A stretch of 64,000 nucleotides of DNA, from contig CAWDTS010000008.1 in assembly GCA_963805325.1 (NCBI GenBank), forward strand, positions 1 through 64,000. The letters are read 5' to 3'. Each line of letters begins with the position of its first letter. The stretch's first letter is position 1. The position numbers and the translations under genes are program-made. Source of the stretch: DASWJZ01 sp963805325. Its GTDB lineage: Bacteria > Pseudomonadota > Alphaproteobacteria > Rhizobiales > Afifellaceae. Shown one piece after another: positions 42,007 to 50,880 of this stretch. A model generated the notes under the pieces. It was not told where the DNA came from, made no database searches, and was given only the letters and a program-made list of their open reading frames with translations.

Positions 42007-42866
42007 TGGCCGCCACAACAAATCCCTCGCAGCCGGAGACCATGCCGGTTGCTTCCGGACTGCCGGCGGCCGGCAGCTCGTTCTATCTCGCAATGCGCAT
42101 CCTGCCGCGCGCCCAGCGCGAAGGCATGTACGCGATCTACGCCTTCTGCCGCGCGGTCGACGACATCGCCGACGATGGCGGGCCGCGCGAGCCGCGGCGG
42201 GCCGCGCTCGACCGTTGGCGAAACGACATCGACGCTCTCTACGAAGGTCGGTCGACGGAGCTGACCCGCGACCTCGCGGCGCCGACCGAGCGCTTCGACC
42301 TGCGGCGCGAGGACTATCATGCCGTGATCGACGGCATGCAGATGGACCTCGACGCCGACATCGTCGCTCCCGACTGGGCGACGCTCGATCTTTACTGCGA
42401 CCGCGTTGCGAGCGCCGTCGGCCGTCTCTCCGTCCGCATATTCGGCATCGAGCCTGCGGCCGGCGATGCGCTCTCGCATCACCTGGGCCGCGCGCTGCAA
42501 TTGACCAACATTCTGCGCGACATCGACGAAGACGCGGAGATCGGCCGGCTCTATCTGCCGCGCGAAGCACTTACCGCCGCCGGCGTCGCGATCGAAGGAC
42601 GCGCGCCAGCGGCGATCCTCGCCGACCCCAATCTCGAATCGGCGTGCCGTGAGGTCGCCGCGCGCGCCGCGTCGCATTTCACCGACGCCGACAGGATCAT
42701 GAGCGCCGCGCCGCGCCGCGCGGTGCGCGCCCCGCGGCTTATGGAGGCCGCTTATCGGCAGATTCTGTCGGACCTTCTGGCGCGCGGCTTCGCGCCGCCC
42801 CGCCCGCGCGTGAGGACCAACAAGCTCCGCGTTCTCGGCGCCATGCTCTGGTACGGTATCGCCTGA
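42006..42866 (+). CDS. hpnD: Presqualene diphosphate synthase HpnD
   Basis: 286 residues. HpnD condenses two farnesyl diphosphates to presqualene diphosphate. Asp-rich motifs are AIYAFCRAVDDIADDGG and LTNILRDIDEDAEIGRLYLP; SVRIFGIEP lies between. It shares its first base with the hpnC stop and its last with the hpnE start (TGATG). FPP comes from IspA, encoded at the far end of this island. The sequence is intact. Confidence 0.95.
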   Translation: MAATTNPSQPETMPVASGLPAAGSSFYLAMRILPRAQREGMYAIYAFCRAVDDIADDGGPREPRRAALDRWRNDIDALYEGRSTELTRDLAAPTERFDLRREDYHAVIDGMQMDLDADIVAPDWATLDLYCDRVASAVGRLSVRIFGIEPAAGDALSHHLGRALQLTNILRDIDEDAEIGRLYLPREALTAAGVAIEGRAPAAILADPNLESACREVAARAASHFTDADRIMSAAPRRAVRAPRLMEAAYRQILSDLLARGFAPPRPRVRTNKLRVLGAMLWYGIA

Positions 42867-44138
42867 TGTCGGGAATTGTGCATGTCGTCGGCGCCGGCCT
42901 GTCCGGGCTGTCCGCGGCCGTCGAGCTGGCAGGAGAAGGCCGCAAGGTTGCTGTCTACGAGGCCGCGAAATTCGCCGGCGGCCGCTGCCGCACCTACTAC
43001 GATTCCGTCATCGACCTTGAGATCGACAACGGCAACCATCTGCTTCTCTCCGGCAACCGGTCCGCGCTCGCCTACCTGCGAAAGATCGGCGGACTTGGCG
43101 CCATGACCGAAGCGGCGGACGCCGTCTTCCCGTTCGCCGACCTGAAGACCGGCGAACGCTGGACGCTAAGGCCGAACGAAGGCCGTCTGCCGTGGTGGAT
43201 TCTCGATTCGCGCCGCCGCGTGCCGGGAACGCGCCTCCCCGATTATCTCGCGCCGATCGGTGTGCTGCGCGCCCGGCGTGACGCGACGGTGGGAACCGCG
43301 ATGGCCTGTCGTGGACCGCTCTACGATCGGCTGTGGCGGCCGGTGCTTCTCGCGGCCCTCAACACCGAGCCGGCCGAGGCCGATGCAGGGCTCGCCGCGC
43401 AGGTTCTGCGTGAGACGCTCGCCGCCGGCGGCCAGGCCTGCCGGCCGATGGTCGCGACCGGCGGGCTTTCCGCCGCCTTCATCGATCCGGCGCTTGCCTA
43501 TCTTCAAGCCCATGGCGGAACGGCGAGCTTCAGCCGCTCGCTGCGCGAGATCGCGTTTGAGGACAAGCGGGCGACGGCCCTCGTCTTTGCCGAGGATCGC
43601 GTCGCGGTCGGTCCTGACGACCAGATCGTGCTCGCCGTGCCGCCCGTCGCGGCGCGCGCCTTCGTTCCCGGCCTCGTCGTGCCGGAAATCCTTCCACGCC
43701 ATCGTGAACGCGCATTTCCGCGTCGCCCCGCCGCCCGGTCAGCCGCTCATCCTTGGTATCGTGAACGGCCTGACCGAATGGCTTTTTTCCTACCCCGACC
43801 GGCTCTCCACCACGATCAGTTGCGCCGACCGGCTGATGGAAATACCGCGCCAGGAGCTGGCCGAGGCGATCTGGGGCGAGGTTGCGACGCTGACGGGGCT
43901 TGCCCCCGAGCTTCCCCGCTGGCAGATCGTCCGCGAGCGCCGGGCGACGTTCGCGGCAACCCCTGCGGAGACGGCTCGGCGCCCCGGGGCACGCACAGGT
44001 TTTTCCAATCTTGTGCTTGCCGGTGATTGGACGGACACCCGTCTTCCGGCCACAATCGAAGGGTCGATTCGCTCCGGGCGAACAGCCGCCGCGAGCGTAT
44101 CGCGCATAGCGGCGCGGGCGCCGCGGAGGGCTGCATGA
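42866..44138 (+). CDS. hpnE: Hydroxysqualene dehydroxylase HpnE (frameshifted)
   Basis: FAD-dependent amine-oxidase-like protein that reduces hydroxysqualene to squalene, the third step of HpnCDE. The dinucleotide motif is VHVVGAGLSGLSAAVELAGEG, followed by YEAAKFAGGRCRT and DNGNHLLLSGN. A frame break near 43690 separates VPPVAARAFVPGLVVPE from FHAIVNAHFRVAPPPGQPL, FNLVLAGDWTDTRLPATIEGS-type C-terminal FAD segment and the stop at 44138. About 424 residues are reconstructed, normal for HpnE. It overlaps the shc start by ATGA. Sequence error is more likely than a real break, since the pathway is otherwise whole. Confidence 0.92.
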
Positions 44139-46142
44139 GGGGCGAGGTTTTGGCGTTTGAGAGAAAATTGTCGTCGCCCCCGTCCGCCCCCGGGGAATCG
44201 ACGCTCGACGAGCTCGACCGCCGCATAGCCTCCGCCACCGACGCGCTGCTCGATCTTCGGCAAGAGCGACGGGCACTGGTGCTTCGAGCTCGAGGCCGAC
44301 GCGACGATCCCCTCCGAATACGTGCTCTTCCGGCACTTCCGCGGCGAGCCGGAGGATCGCGTTCTCGAAGCGAAGATCGCCAACTATCTGCGCCGCATCC
44401 AGGGCAGCCACGGTGGCTGGCCGCTCTTCCACGAAGGCGCGCTCAACATGAGCGCCAGCGTAAAGGCCTATTTCGCGCTGAAGATGATCGGCGACGACAT
44501 CGACGCGCCGCACATGAAACGGGCGCGCGAGGCGATCCTTGAGCGCGGCGGCGCGGCGCGCTCGAACGTCTTCACCCGCGCGCTCCTCGCGCTTTACGGC
44601 GAAGTGCCGTGGCGCGCCGTCCCGACCATGCCGGTGGAGATCATGCTCCTTCCGTCATGGTTCCCGTTCCATCTCGACAAGGTGTCCTACTGGGCGCGCA
44701 CGGTCATGGTGCCGCTCTTCGTATTGCAGGCGCTGAAGCCAAAGGCCGTGAACGCGCGCGGCACGCATGTGCAGGAGCTTTTCGTCACGCCGCCCGACAA
44801 GGTGCGCAACTGGCCGAAAGGCGCACACCAGAGGGCACCGTGGTCGCAGATTTTTGGTGCGATCGACATCGTCCTGAAGGCGGTCGAGCCGCTGTTCCCG
44901 CGCATGACCCGCAAGCGCGCCATCGACAAGGCGCGCGCCTTCGTCGACGAGCGGCTGAACGGCAAGGACGGGCTCGGCGCCATCTTCCCGGCGATGGTGA
45001 ACTCGGTCCTCATGTACGACGCGCTCGGCGTGCCGGCAGACGACCCGCGCAAGACGATCGCACGCGAGTCGATCGATCTCCTGCTCGTGGTGAAGGAGGA
45101 CGAGGCCTATTGCCAACCCTGCCTGTCGCCGATCTGGGACACGGGACTCGCCTGCCATGCGCTGCTTGAGACCGGCTCGGAAGCTGCCGAGGAGGCGGCG
45201 GAGAAGGGTCTTGCCTGGCTGAAGCCGAAACAGATCCTCGACGTCGCCGGCGACTGGGCGGCGGCACGCCCGGACGTCAGACCCGGCGGCTGGGCCTTCC
45301 AGTATGCCAACCCGCACTACCCCGACCTCGACGACACCGCGGTTGTCGTGATGGCGATGGACCGGGTCCGGGCGCGCACCGACGCGAGGGAGCGGCCGGA
45401 TTTCGACAACGCCATCGCGCGCGGCCGGGAATGGGTGGTCGGCCTGCAGAGCAAAGACGGCGGCTGGGCCGCCTTCGACGCCGACAACACTTACGACTAC
45501 CTGAACAACATCCCGTTTGCCGACCACGGCGCGCTGCTCGATCCGCCGACCGCCGACCTGACGGCCCGCTGCGTCTCCATGCTCGCCCAGCTCGACGAGG
45601 AAATGCCCACCAGCCCCGCGCTTTCGCGCGGAGTGGCATGGCTTGTGCATGACCAGCGGGCGGATGGGAGCTGGTTCGGCCGATGGGGGATGAACTACAT
45701 TTACGGCACCTGGTCGGCGCTTTGCGCGCTGAACGCGGCGGGCGTCGGCCACGATTCACCGACGGTGAAGAAGGCGGTCGCCTGGCTCGGCCGCATCCAG
45801 AATCCGGATGGCGGCTGGGGCGAGGACGGATCGAGCTACAGGCTCGACTATCAGGGCTACGAGCCGGCGCCTTCAACGCCCTCGCAGACGGCCTGGGCGC
45901 TTCTCGGCCTGATGGCAGCCGGCGAGGTGGAGAGTTCGGCGGTGGAGCGCGGGGTCGCCTACCTTGCGAGGACACAGGCAGAGGACGGGCTCTGGTCGGA
46001 AGAGCGCTTCACGGCCGTTGGCTTCCCGCGCGTCTTCTATCTTCGCTATCATGGCTACGCGAAATTCTTCCCGCTGTGGGCGCTGTCGCGCTACCGGCGT
46101 TTGAGGCGCGGCAACAGCCGTACCGTCGCCTTTGGAATGTAG
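44135..46142 (+). CDS. shc: Squalene-hopene cyclase (frameshifted near the N-terminus)
   Basis: Shc (HpnF) folds squalene into hopene/hopanol, the committed hopanoid step, as a monotopic membrane enzyme. The N-terminal piece is STLDELDRRIASATDALL; after a break near 44260 the frame gives KSDGHWCFELEADATIPSEY, FRHFRGEP and the rest of the protein in one frame. QW repeats are visible (for example QGSHGGWPLF, QSKDGGWAAFD, QNPDGGWGED), as is the catalytic acid motif DLDDTAVV (DxDD). About 668 residues. It overlaps hpnE and is followed 7 bases later by hpnG. Confidence 0.95.
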
Positions 46143-46149
46143 GCACGCG

Positions 46150-46878
46150 ATGACGCTGCATGTTCCCGCGACCGAGCTGCCGATTCTGATGGTGACGGGA
46201 TTGGCGAAGGAAATGCGACTCGCCAAGGGCCCCGGGCTGATCGCGGTCGCCTCCGGCGGTGACACGCAAAGACTGCGCGCGCTTCTGACGGCCCGGCCCG
46301 TGCCCGGCTACCGCGCCGTGCTTTCCTTCGGGATCGCCGGCGGGCTCGACCCAAGCCTCAGCGCGGGCGACGTCATTGTCGCGACCGGCGTCGTAGCAGG
46401 AGAAAAGCGCTGGCCGACGCATCCGCTGCTGGCGGATTCACTCGTACGGTCGCTTGCCTCAGGCGGCATCAATGTCAGGCGCGCCGATATTGCCGGCGTC
46501 GACGCGCCGCTCCTCGACGCAGAGACCAAGGCGAAGGCGCGCCTTCAGACGGGTGCGGCCGCCGTCGACATGGAATCGCACGTGGCGTCTGCCTTCGCCG
46601 CAAGGAATGGCCTGATGTTCGCTGCGCTCAGGATTGTCTGCGATCCGGCGACGCGGTCGATGCCGCCCGCAATAGCCAACGCCCTCCGCCCCGATGGCGG
46701 CATCGATCACTTCGCGATTCTGGCCGATCTCGTGCGCCAGCCGAAGCAGCTTGGCAATCTGTCGCGCCTCGCCGCCGAGGCGCGCGCCAGCTTCCGTGCC
46801 CTAAGCCGCTGTCGAGACCTTCTTGGGATTGGGCGTGGTCTTCCGAATCTCCTCGAGCTTCTCAGCGACGTTGCGTGA
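46150..46878 (+). CDS. hpnG: Hopanoid nucleoside phosphorylase HpnG
   Basis: 242 residues from ATG 46150 (in-frame ATG 46132 would overlap shc). The nucleoside-phosphorylase fold shows VLSFGIAGGLDPSLSAGDVIVATGVV, AVDMESHVASAFAARNG and a C-terminal helical part. HpnG removes adenine from adenosylhopane, giving ribosylhopane on the way to bacteriohopanetetrol. The last 78 bases overlap the end of hpnH, which is read from the other strand and makes its substrate. The C-terminal residues look family-like (FRALSRCRDLLG), so the overlap seems real. Confidence 0.92.
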   Translation: MTLHVPATELPILMVTGLAKEMRLAKGPGLIAVASGGDTQRLRALLTARPVPGYRAVLSFGIAGGLDPSLSAGDVIVATGVVAGEKRWPTHPLLADSLVRSLASGGINVRRADIAGVDAPLLDAETKAKARLQTGAAAVDMESHVASAFAARNGLMFAALRIVCDPATRSMPPAIANALRPDGGIDHFAILADLVRQPKQLGNLSRLAAEARASFRALSRCRDLLGIGRGLPNLLELLSDVA

Positions 46879-47949
46879 GAAGACGTATTCGGCCGGCCGC
46901 TGGTCGACGAGCGAGATCTCCGGCGCCATCTCACCCTCGGTTCTGACACCGCGAAGCGCCACGAGAGCCGCCTTCCACGGCCGCTTGACCGTATCGGTGA
47001 CGGCGCTCGCCTCGTAGCCGCAATGCACCATGCAGTCAGCGCACTTCTCGTAGTTGCCGCTGCCGTATTTCTCCCACTCGGTCTCTTCCATCAGCTCCTT
47101 GAAGGTCTTCGTATAGCCTTCGCCGAGCAGGTAGCAGGGCCGCTGCCAGCCGAACACGGTGCGGGTCGGATTGCCCCACGGCGTGCAGTGATATTCCTGG
47201 TTGCCGGCGAGGAAGTCCATGAAGAGGCCCGACTGGTTGATCGGCCACGCCTTGCCGCCGCGCCCGCGGCGGAACACGCCACGGAAGAGCTCTTTCGTCG
47301 CACGGCGGTTGAGGAAGTGCTTCTGGTCGGGGGCGCGCTCATAGGCATAGCCCGGCGACACCGTGATGCCCTCGACGCCCATCGCGGTCACCGTGTCGAA
47401 GAAGCTGGCGACGCGATCCGCCTCGGCGTTGTTGAAGATCGTGCAGTTGATGGTGACGCGGAAGCCCTTCTCCTTGGCGAGCTTCAGCGCGGCAACGGCC
47501 TTGTCGTAGATGCCGGTGCGGCAGACCGAGCGGTCGTGCATCTCTTGGTCGCCATCGAGATGGATCGACCAGGTAAAATACGGGTTCGGCTTGTATTCGT
47601 GAATCTTCTTCTCGAGCAGGATCGCGTTGGTGCAGACGATGACGAAACGCTTCTGCGCGATGAGCCCTTCGACGATCTTCGGGAGCTCTTTGTGGATGAG
47701 CGGTTCCCCGCCTGCGATCGAAACGACCGGCGCGCCGCACTCTTCGGCAGCGTAAAGCGCATCTTTCACCGAGATGCGTTTGTTGAGGATCTCTTCCGGG
47801 TAGTCGATCTTCCCGCACCCGGCGCATTCCAGGTTACAGCGAAACAGGGGCTCGAGCATGAGCACCAGCGGATAGCGCTTACGGCCGGCGAGATGCTGCC
47901 GGACGATATAGCTGCCGATCTTTGCGACTTGTCTTAAGGGAATGCCCAC
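46801..47949 (-). CDS. hpnH: Adenosylhopene synthase HpnH, radical SAM
   Basis: 382 residues from GTG 47947-47949. HpnH joins the 5'-deoxyadenosyl radical to diploptene to form adenosylhopane. The cluster motif is RCNLECAGCGKI (C-x3-C-x2-C), followed by VSIAGGEPLIHKELP and FTWSIHLDGDQEMHDR. Additional Cys near the C-terminus (YEKCADCMVHCGYEASA) belong to a SPASM-like extension. The start overlaps the ispH stop by one base (TAGTG), so the two are coupled. Its end overlaps the end of hpnG by 78 bases. Confidence 0.95.
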   Translation of the reverse strand: MGIPLRQVAKIGSYIVRQHLAGRKRYPLVLMLEPLFRCNLECAGCGKIDYPEEILNKRISVKDALYAAEECGAPVVSIAGGEPLIHKELPKIVEGLIAQKRFVIVCTNAILLEKKIHEYKPNPYFTWSIHLDGDQEMHDRSVCRTGIYDKAVAALKLAKEKGFRVTINCTIFNNAEADRVASFFDTVTAMGVEGITVSPGYAYERAPDQKHFLNRRATKELFRGVFRRGRGGKAWPINQSGLFMDFLAGNQEYHCTPWGNPTRTVFGWQRPCYLLGEGYTKTFKELMEETEWEKYGSGNYEKCADCMVHCGYEASAVTDTVKRPWKAALVALRGVRTEGEMAPEISLVDQRPAEYVFSRNVAEKLEEIRKTTPNPKKVSTAA

Positions 47950-48938
47950 TATCGACCTCTTGCTGCACGATTGGCACGCGCCACGACGTTCTCTTCCAAC
48001 TCAAGCGGTAAACGGAACCGCACGTTTTCCTCGATTCCGTCGAGCGTGGAAACATCCACGGGTGCGATCCGACGGAGCGCGTCGATAACGTCTTCGACCA
48101 GAACTTCGGGGGCGGAAGCGCCCGCCGTAAGTCCAACGATATTAACACCTTCGAGCCACGCCGGGTCCACCTGGGACCCGTCTGCGACAAGATAGCCCGG
48201 CACCCCCAATTCCTCGGCGATTTCGCGCAAACGGTTGGAGTTCGAGCTGTTGCGGGCGCCGACCACGAGAATCATGTCGGCAACCCGCGCCAGATCGCGC
48301 GCCGCGCTCTGGCGGTTCTGTGTAGCATAGCAGATGTCGCGCGTCTCCGGCCCGACCACGTCGCTGAACCGCTTCTTGAGCGCATCGATCAGGGCGCTGG
48401 TGTCGTCAACGCTGAGCGTCGTCTGGGTGACGTAGGCGATCGGCGTGTCGTCCTTGAGCGGCAGCGCCTCGATCTCCGCTTCGTTCTGCACCAGGTAAGT
48501 CGGCCCTTCGATCTGACCGAGGGTGCCTTCCACTTCCGGATGGCCGGCATGGCCGATCAGAATCAGCGTGCGCCCCTTCGCCACATAATGGCGGCCCTGA
48601 TTGTGCACCTTGGAAACGAGCGGACAGGTCGCGTCGAGCGTCGGCAGCCCGCGCTCGCGCGCCTCGTCGATGACGATCCGCGGCACGCCATGCGCGCTGA
48701 AGATGGTTATGGCGCCGTCGGGCACCTCGCTCAGCTCTTCGACGAAATGCGCACCCTTGGCGATCAGATTCTCCACCACATGCCGGTTGTGCACGATCTC
48801 GTGGCGAACGTAGATCGGCGGGCCGTACTTTCGCAGCGCCAGTTCGACAATGTCGACAGCGCGAACGACGCCAGCGCAGAAGCCGCGCGGCTGGGCCAGG
48901 ATAACTCGCAAGCGGTTTCTCGCCGTGTTCTGCAACAC
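47949..48938 (-). CDS. ispH: 4-hydroxy-3-methylbut-2-enyl diphosphate reductase
   Basis: 329 residues. IspH is the last enzyme of the MEP pathway, producing IPP and DMAPP with a 3Fe/4Fe-4S centre. The three cluster Cys lie in PRGFCAGVVRAVDIVE, TLDATCPLVSKVH and TRDICYATQNRQ; VGARNSSNSNRL and GLTAGASAPEVLVEDVI are further family motifs. It sits upstream of hpnH and within the hopanoid island, giving a second MEP gene here with dxs. The 168-base gap upstream to the DUF2141 gene holds its promoter by inference. Confidence 0.97.
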   Translation of the reverse strand: MLQNTARNRLRVILAQPRGFCAGVVRAVDIVELALRKYGPPIYVRHEIVHNRHVVENLIAKGAHFVEELSEVPDGAITIFSAHGVPRIVIDEARERGLPTLDATCPLVSKVHNQGRHYVAKGRTLILIGHAGHPEVEGTLGQIEGPTYLVQNEAEIEALPLKDDTPIAYVTQTTLSVDDTSALIDALKKRFSDVVGPETRDICYATQNRQSAARDLARVADMILVVGARNSSNSNRLREIAEELGVPGYLVADGSQVDPAWLEGVNIVGLTAGASAPEVLVEDVIDALRRIAPVDVSTLDGIEENVRFRLPLELEENVVARANRAARGR

Positions 48939-49106
48939 AGTCGCCCCTACCCGGTACCAGCCTCCCCAAGCCGGAACCTATGCCATGAGCGGAACGTCAG
49001 GTCGAGTCGAGGAAACGCCAGAACGAACAGAACTTTCAGAGGGTTGCCGGAATATTACACCGCGCGGGAGCCACGAATCCGGCGGCCTTTTTGCGCCGGC
49101 GGCGGC

Positions 49107-49817
49107 TCAGCCGCCGAGGCGCTTAAGCCGGATGATGACCGAGTTCTGGCCGGCGCCGATATGGAGCGCCGCGTCGGCAAAGGTCGGAACCAGCATATTT
49201 GCGGCCCGGCTGCTCAGGGCGTAGGGCTCCCGCGGCATCCCGAACAGCTTGTCGAACTCGTTGTTGTTGTTGACGTCGTGGTAGCCGACGACGGCATAGG
49301 TACCGGGCGGAATGTCGTCGAACTCCGTCTCAACGAAGCCCTTGGCCGCCGGTATGGCGTGCGAATAGGGGCATCCCTCGCGGCTCAGCCCCTTGTCGCA
49401 GACCGCGACCTTCACGGTACCGCTGTCGGACTCGACGTTCTCTACGATGACCGTGACCGTCCCCTTGGTCGGGGCGGCCGCGGGAGGCGGCGCAACCTGC
49501 GTCGGCTCGGCGGCCGGCTCTTCAATGCTCGCCGTTTCGGCAGCGGGCCGAGGGGCGGGCTTTGGCGGAGTCATTTCCTCAGACGTAGCCCGCGCAACTT
49601 CGGCGGGCGGCGGCCCCGCTTCCGGCTCCACCTCCGAACCGGTCTTTGGGGTCGGCCCAACGAAGGGCTTCAGCATCGAGCCAGCGAGCGGTGACGGCGC
49701 CAGGAGATAGGCTGGCGGATCTTCCGGGATCGGCAGGAACTCCATGCCGGGCGCAACCTGCGCCGCGGCAGGCGTCGCGAAAGCCAGTCCCGCAATGAGA
49801 AGCGCCGCGATCTTCAT
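49107..49817 (-). CDS. Exported DUF2141 protein with Pro/Ala-rich linker
   Basis: 236 residues from ATG 49815-49817. Residues 1-20 (MKIAALLIAGLAFATPAAAQ) are a Sec signal peptide with AxA cleavage. Residues about 35-135 form a low-complexity Pro/Ala/Glu-rich stretch, an unusual extension. The C-terminal 100 residues are the DUF2141 domain: GTVTVIVENVESDSGTVKVAVCDK, AAKGFVETEFDDIPPGTYAVVGYHDVNNNNEFDKLFGMPREPY in two segments. The domain has an Ig-like look and unknown function. It is periplasmic by inference. It lies between ispH and hpnA inside the hopanoid island on the same strand, which suggests an envelope role tied to hopanoids, untested. Confidence 0.82.
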   Translation of the reverse strand: MKIAALLIAGLAFATPAAAQVAPGMEFLPIPEDPPAYLLAPSPLAGSMLKPFVGPTPKTGSEVEPEAGPPPAEVARATSEEMTPPKPAPRPAAETASIEEPAAEPTQVAPPPAAAPTKGTVTVIVENVESDSGTVKVAVCDKGLSREGCPYSHAIPAAKGFVETEFDDIPPGTYAVVGYHDVNNNNEFDKLFGMPREPYALSSRAANMLVPTFADAALHIGAGQNSVIIRLKRLGG

Positions 49818-49871
49818 TCGTCCTGCCTGACCCGACCTACCGACAACCGGCAATTCGACCACGGTATTTTG

Positions 49872-50879
49872 TCAAAACGCAGACGATCCCTGGACTTGCG
49901 CGCCTCCCAGCCGCCCTCGCTTGAACGCCTCGACGACTTCCGTCAAGGCCTGATCAATCGGGCGCGGCTCGTATCCGAGCTGCCGCCGCGCCTTCGAGCT
50001 GTCGAAAGGCGCGGAGCGCAGCGCGATCTGCACGGCCTCCTGCGTCGCGACCGGCGGCTTGCGCGTGACATTGTCCGCCAGGAATCCTGCGACAAAGCCG
50101 GTTGTAAGGGCAACCGCCGCTGGCACAGTGTAGCGCGGCATGCGACGACCAGACTTGCTTTCAAGCTCGGGCAAAAGGTCGCGCATCTCGCGATTCTCCC
50201 CGCCGAGGATGTAGCGCTCGCCGGCGCGGCCGCGCTCCGCCGCCTTCACGATTCCGTCGGCAATGTCGCGGACATCGGCGAGATTGAGGACACAGTCCAG
50301 GAAGAACGGCGAGCCGCCGGAGAGGAAGAGTTCGATCATCGCCGCGGGCGGGGTCATGTTCAGATCGCCGACACCGACCGGGACGGTCGGATTGACGACG
50401 ACCACGTCCAATCCGCGGCGCGCCGATTCGAGCGCAGCCTGCTCGCCGAGGTGCTTGGAGCGCGTATAGGGACCCGGCATCTCGTCAAGCGTCGGCGGAT
50501 CGGACTCGTCGACGGGCAGGCCGTTTCTTCGTTTTGGAAGCAGGATCGATTCCGTCGAGCAGTGCACGACCCGCGGCGTCCGTCGCGCCGCGGCAGCCTG
50601 CAGCACAACCTCCGTTCCGCGCCGGTTGACGCGGTCGAAGTCGCCTCTTTCGCGCTGCCAGAGATGCGCGATTCCGGCGAGATGATAGAGGCAGTCGATT
50701 CCCTCGAGCGCGTCCTCCACCGTCTGCTTCTGGTCGACGGAGCCGTAGACGTAGTCGACGCCGGGCGCGTTGCTCTTCGTGATGTCGAGCACGCGCACCG
50801 TATCGCCCCGCCGCATCAGAATTTCGACGAGATGCCTCCCGATGAAGCCGGAGCCCCCGGTGACAAGAACGCTCGCCAA
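49872..50879 (-). CDS. hpnA: Hopanoid-associated sugar epimerase HpnA
   Basis: 335 residues, extended short-chain dehydrogenase. The NAD site is VLVTGGSGFIGRHLVEIL and the catalytic pair is in GPYTRSKHLGEQAAL (YxxxK), with CLYHLAGIAHLW before it. HpnA is conserved in hpn clusters and is presumed to act on a hopanoid head-group sugar. It starts one base after the end of hpnN, so hpnN-hpnA are one transcription unit, possibly continuing into the DUF2141 gene 54 bases downstream. Confidence 0.93.
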   Translation of the reverse strand: MASVLVTGGSGFIGRHLVEILMRRGDTVRVLDITKSNAPGVDYVYGSVDQKQTVEDALEGIDCLYHLAGIAHLWQRERGDFDRVNRRGTEVVLQAAAARRTPRVVHCSTESILLPKRRNGLPVDESDPPTLDEMPGPYTRSKHLGEQAALESARRGLDVVVVNPTVPVGVGDLNMTPPAAMIELFLSGGSPFFLDCVLNLADVRDIADGIVKAAERGRAGERYILGGENREMRDLLPELESKSGRRMPRYTVPAAVALTTGFVAGFLADNVTRKPPVATQEAVQIALRSAPFDSSKARRQLGYEPRPIDQALTEVVEAFKRGRLGGAQVQGSSAF

Positions 50880-50880
50880 G

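Noticed and set aside
49020..49106. Sigma-EcfG type promoter before ispH or elsewhere in the hopanoid region
   Set aside because: GGAAC occurs near 48996 but no CGTT follows at the right distance, and other intergenic regions gave no match.
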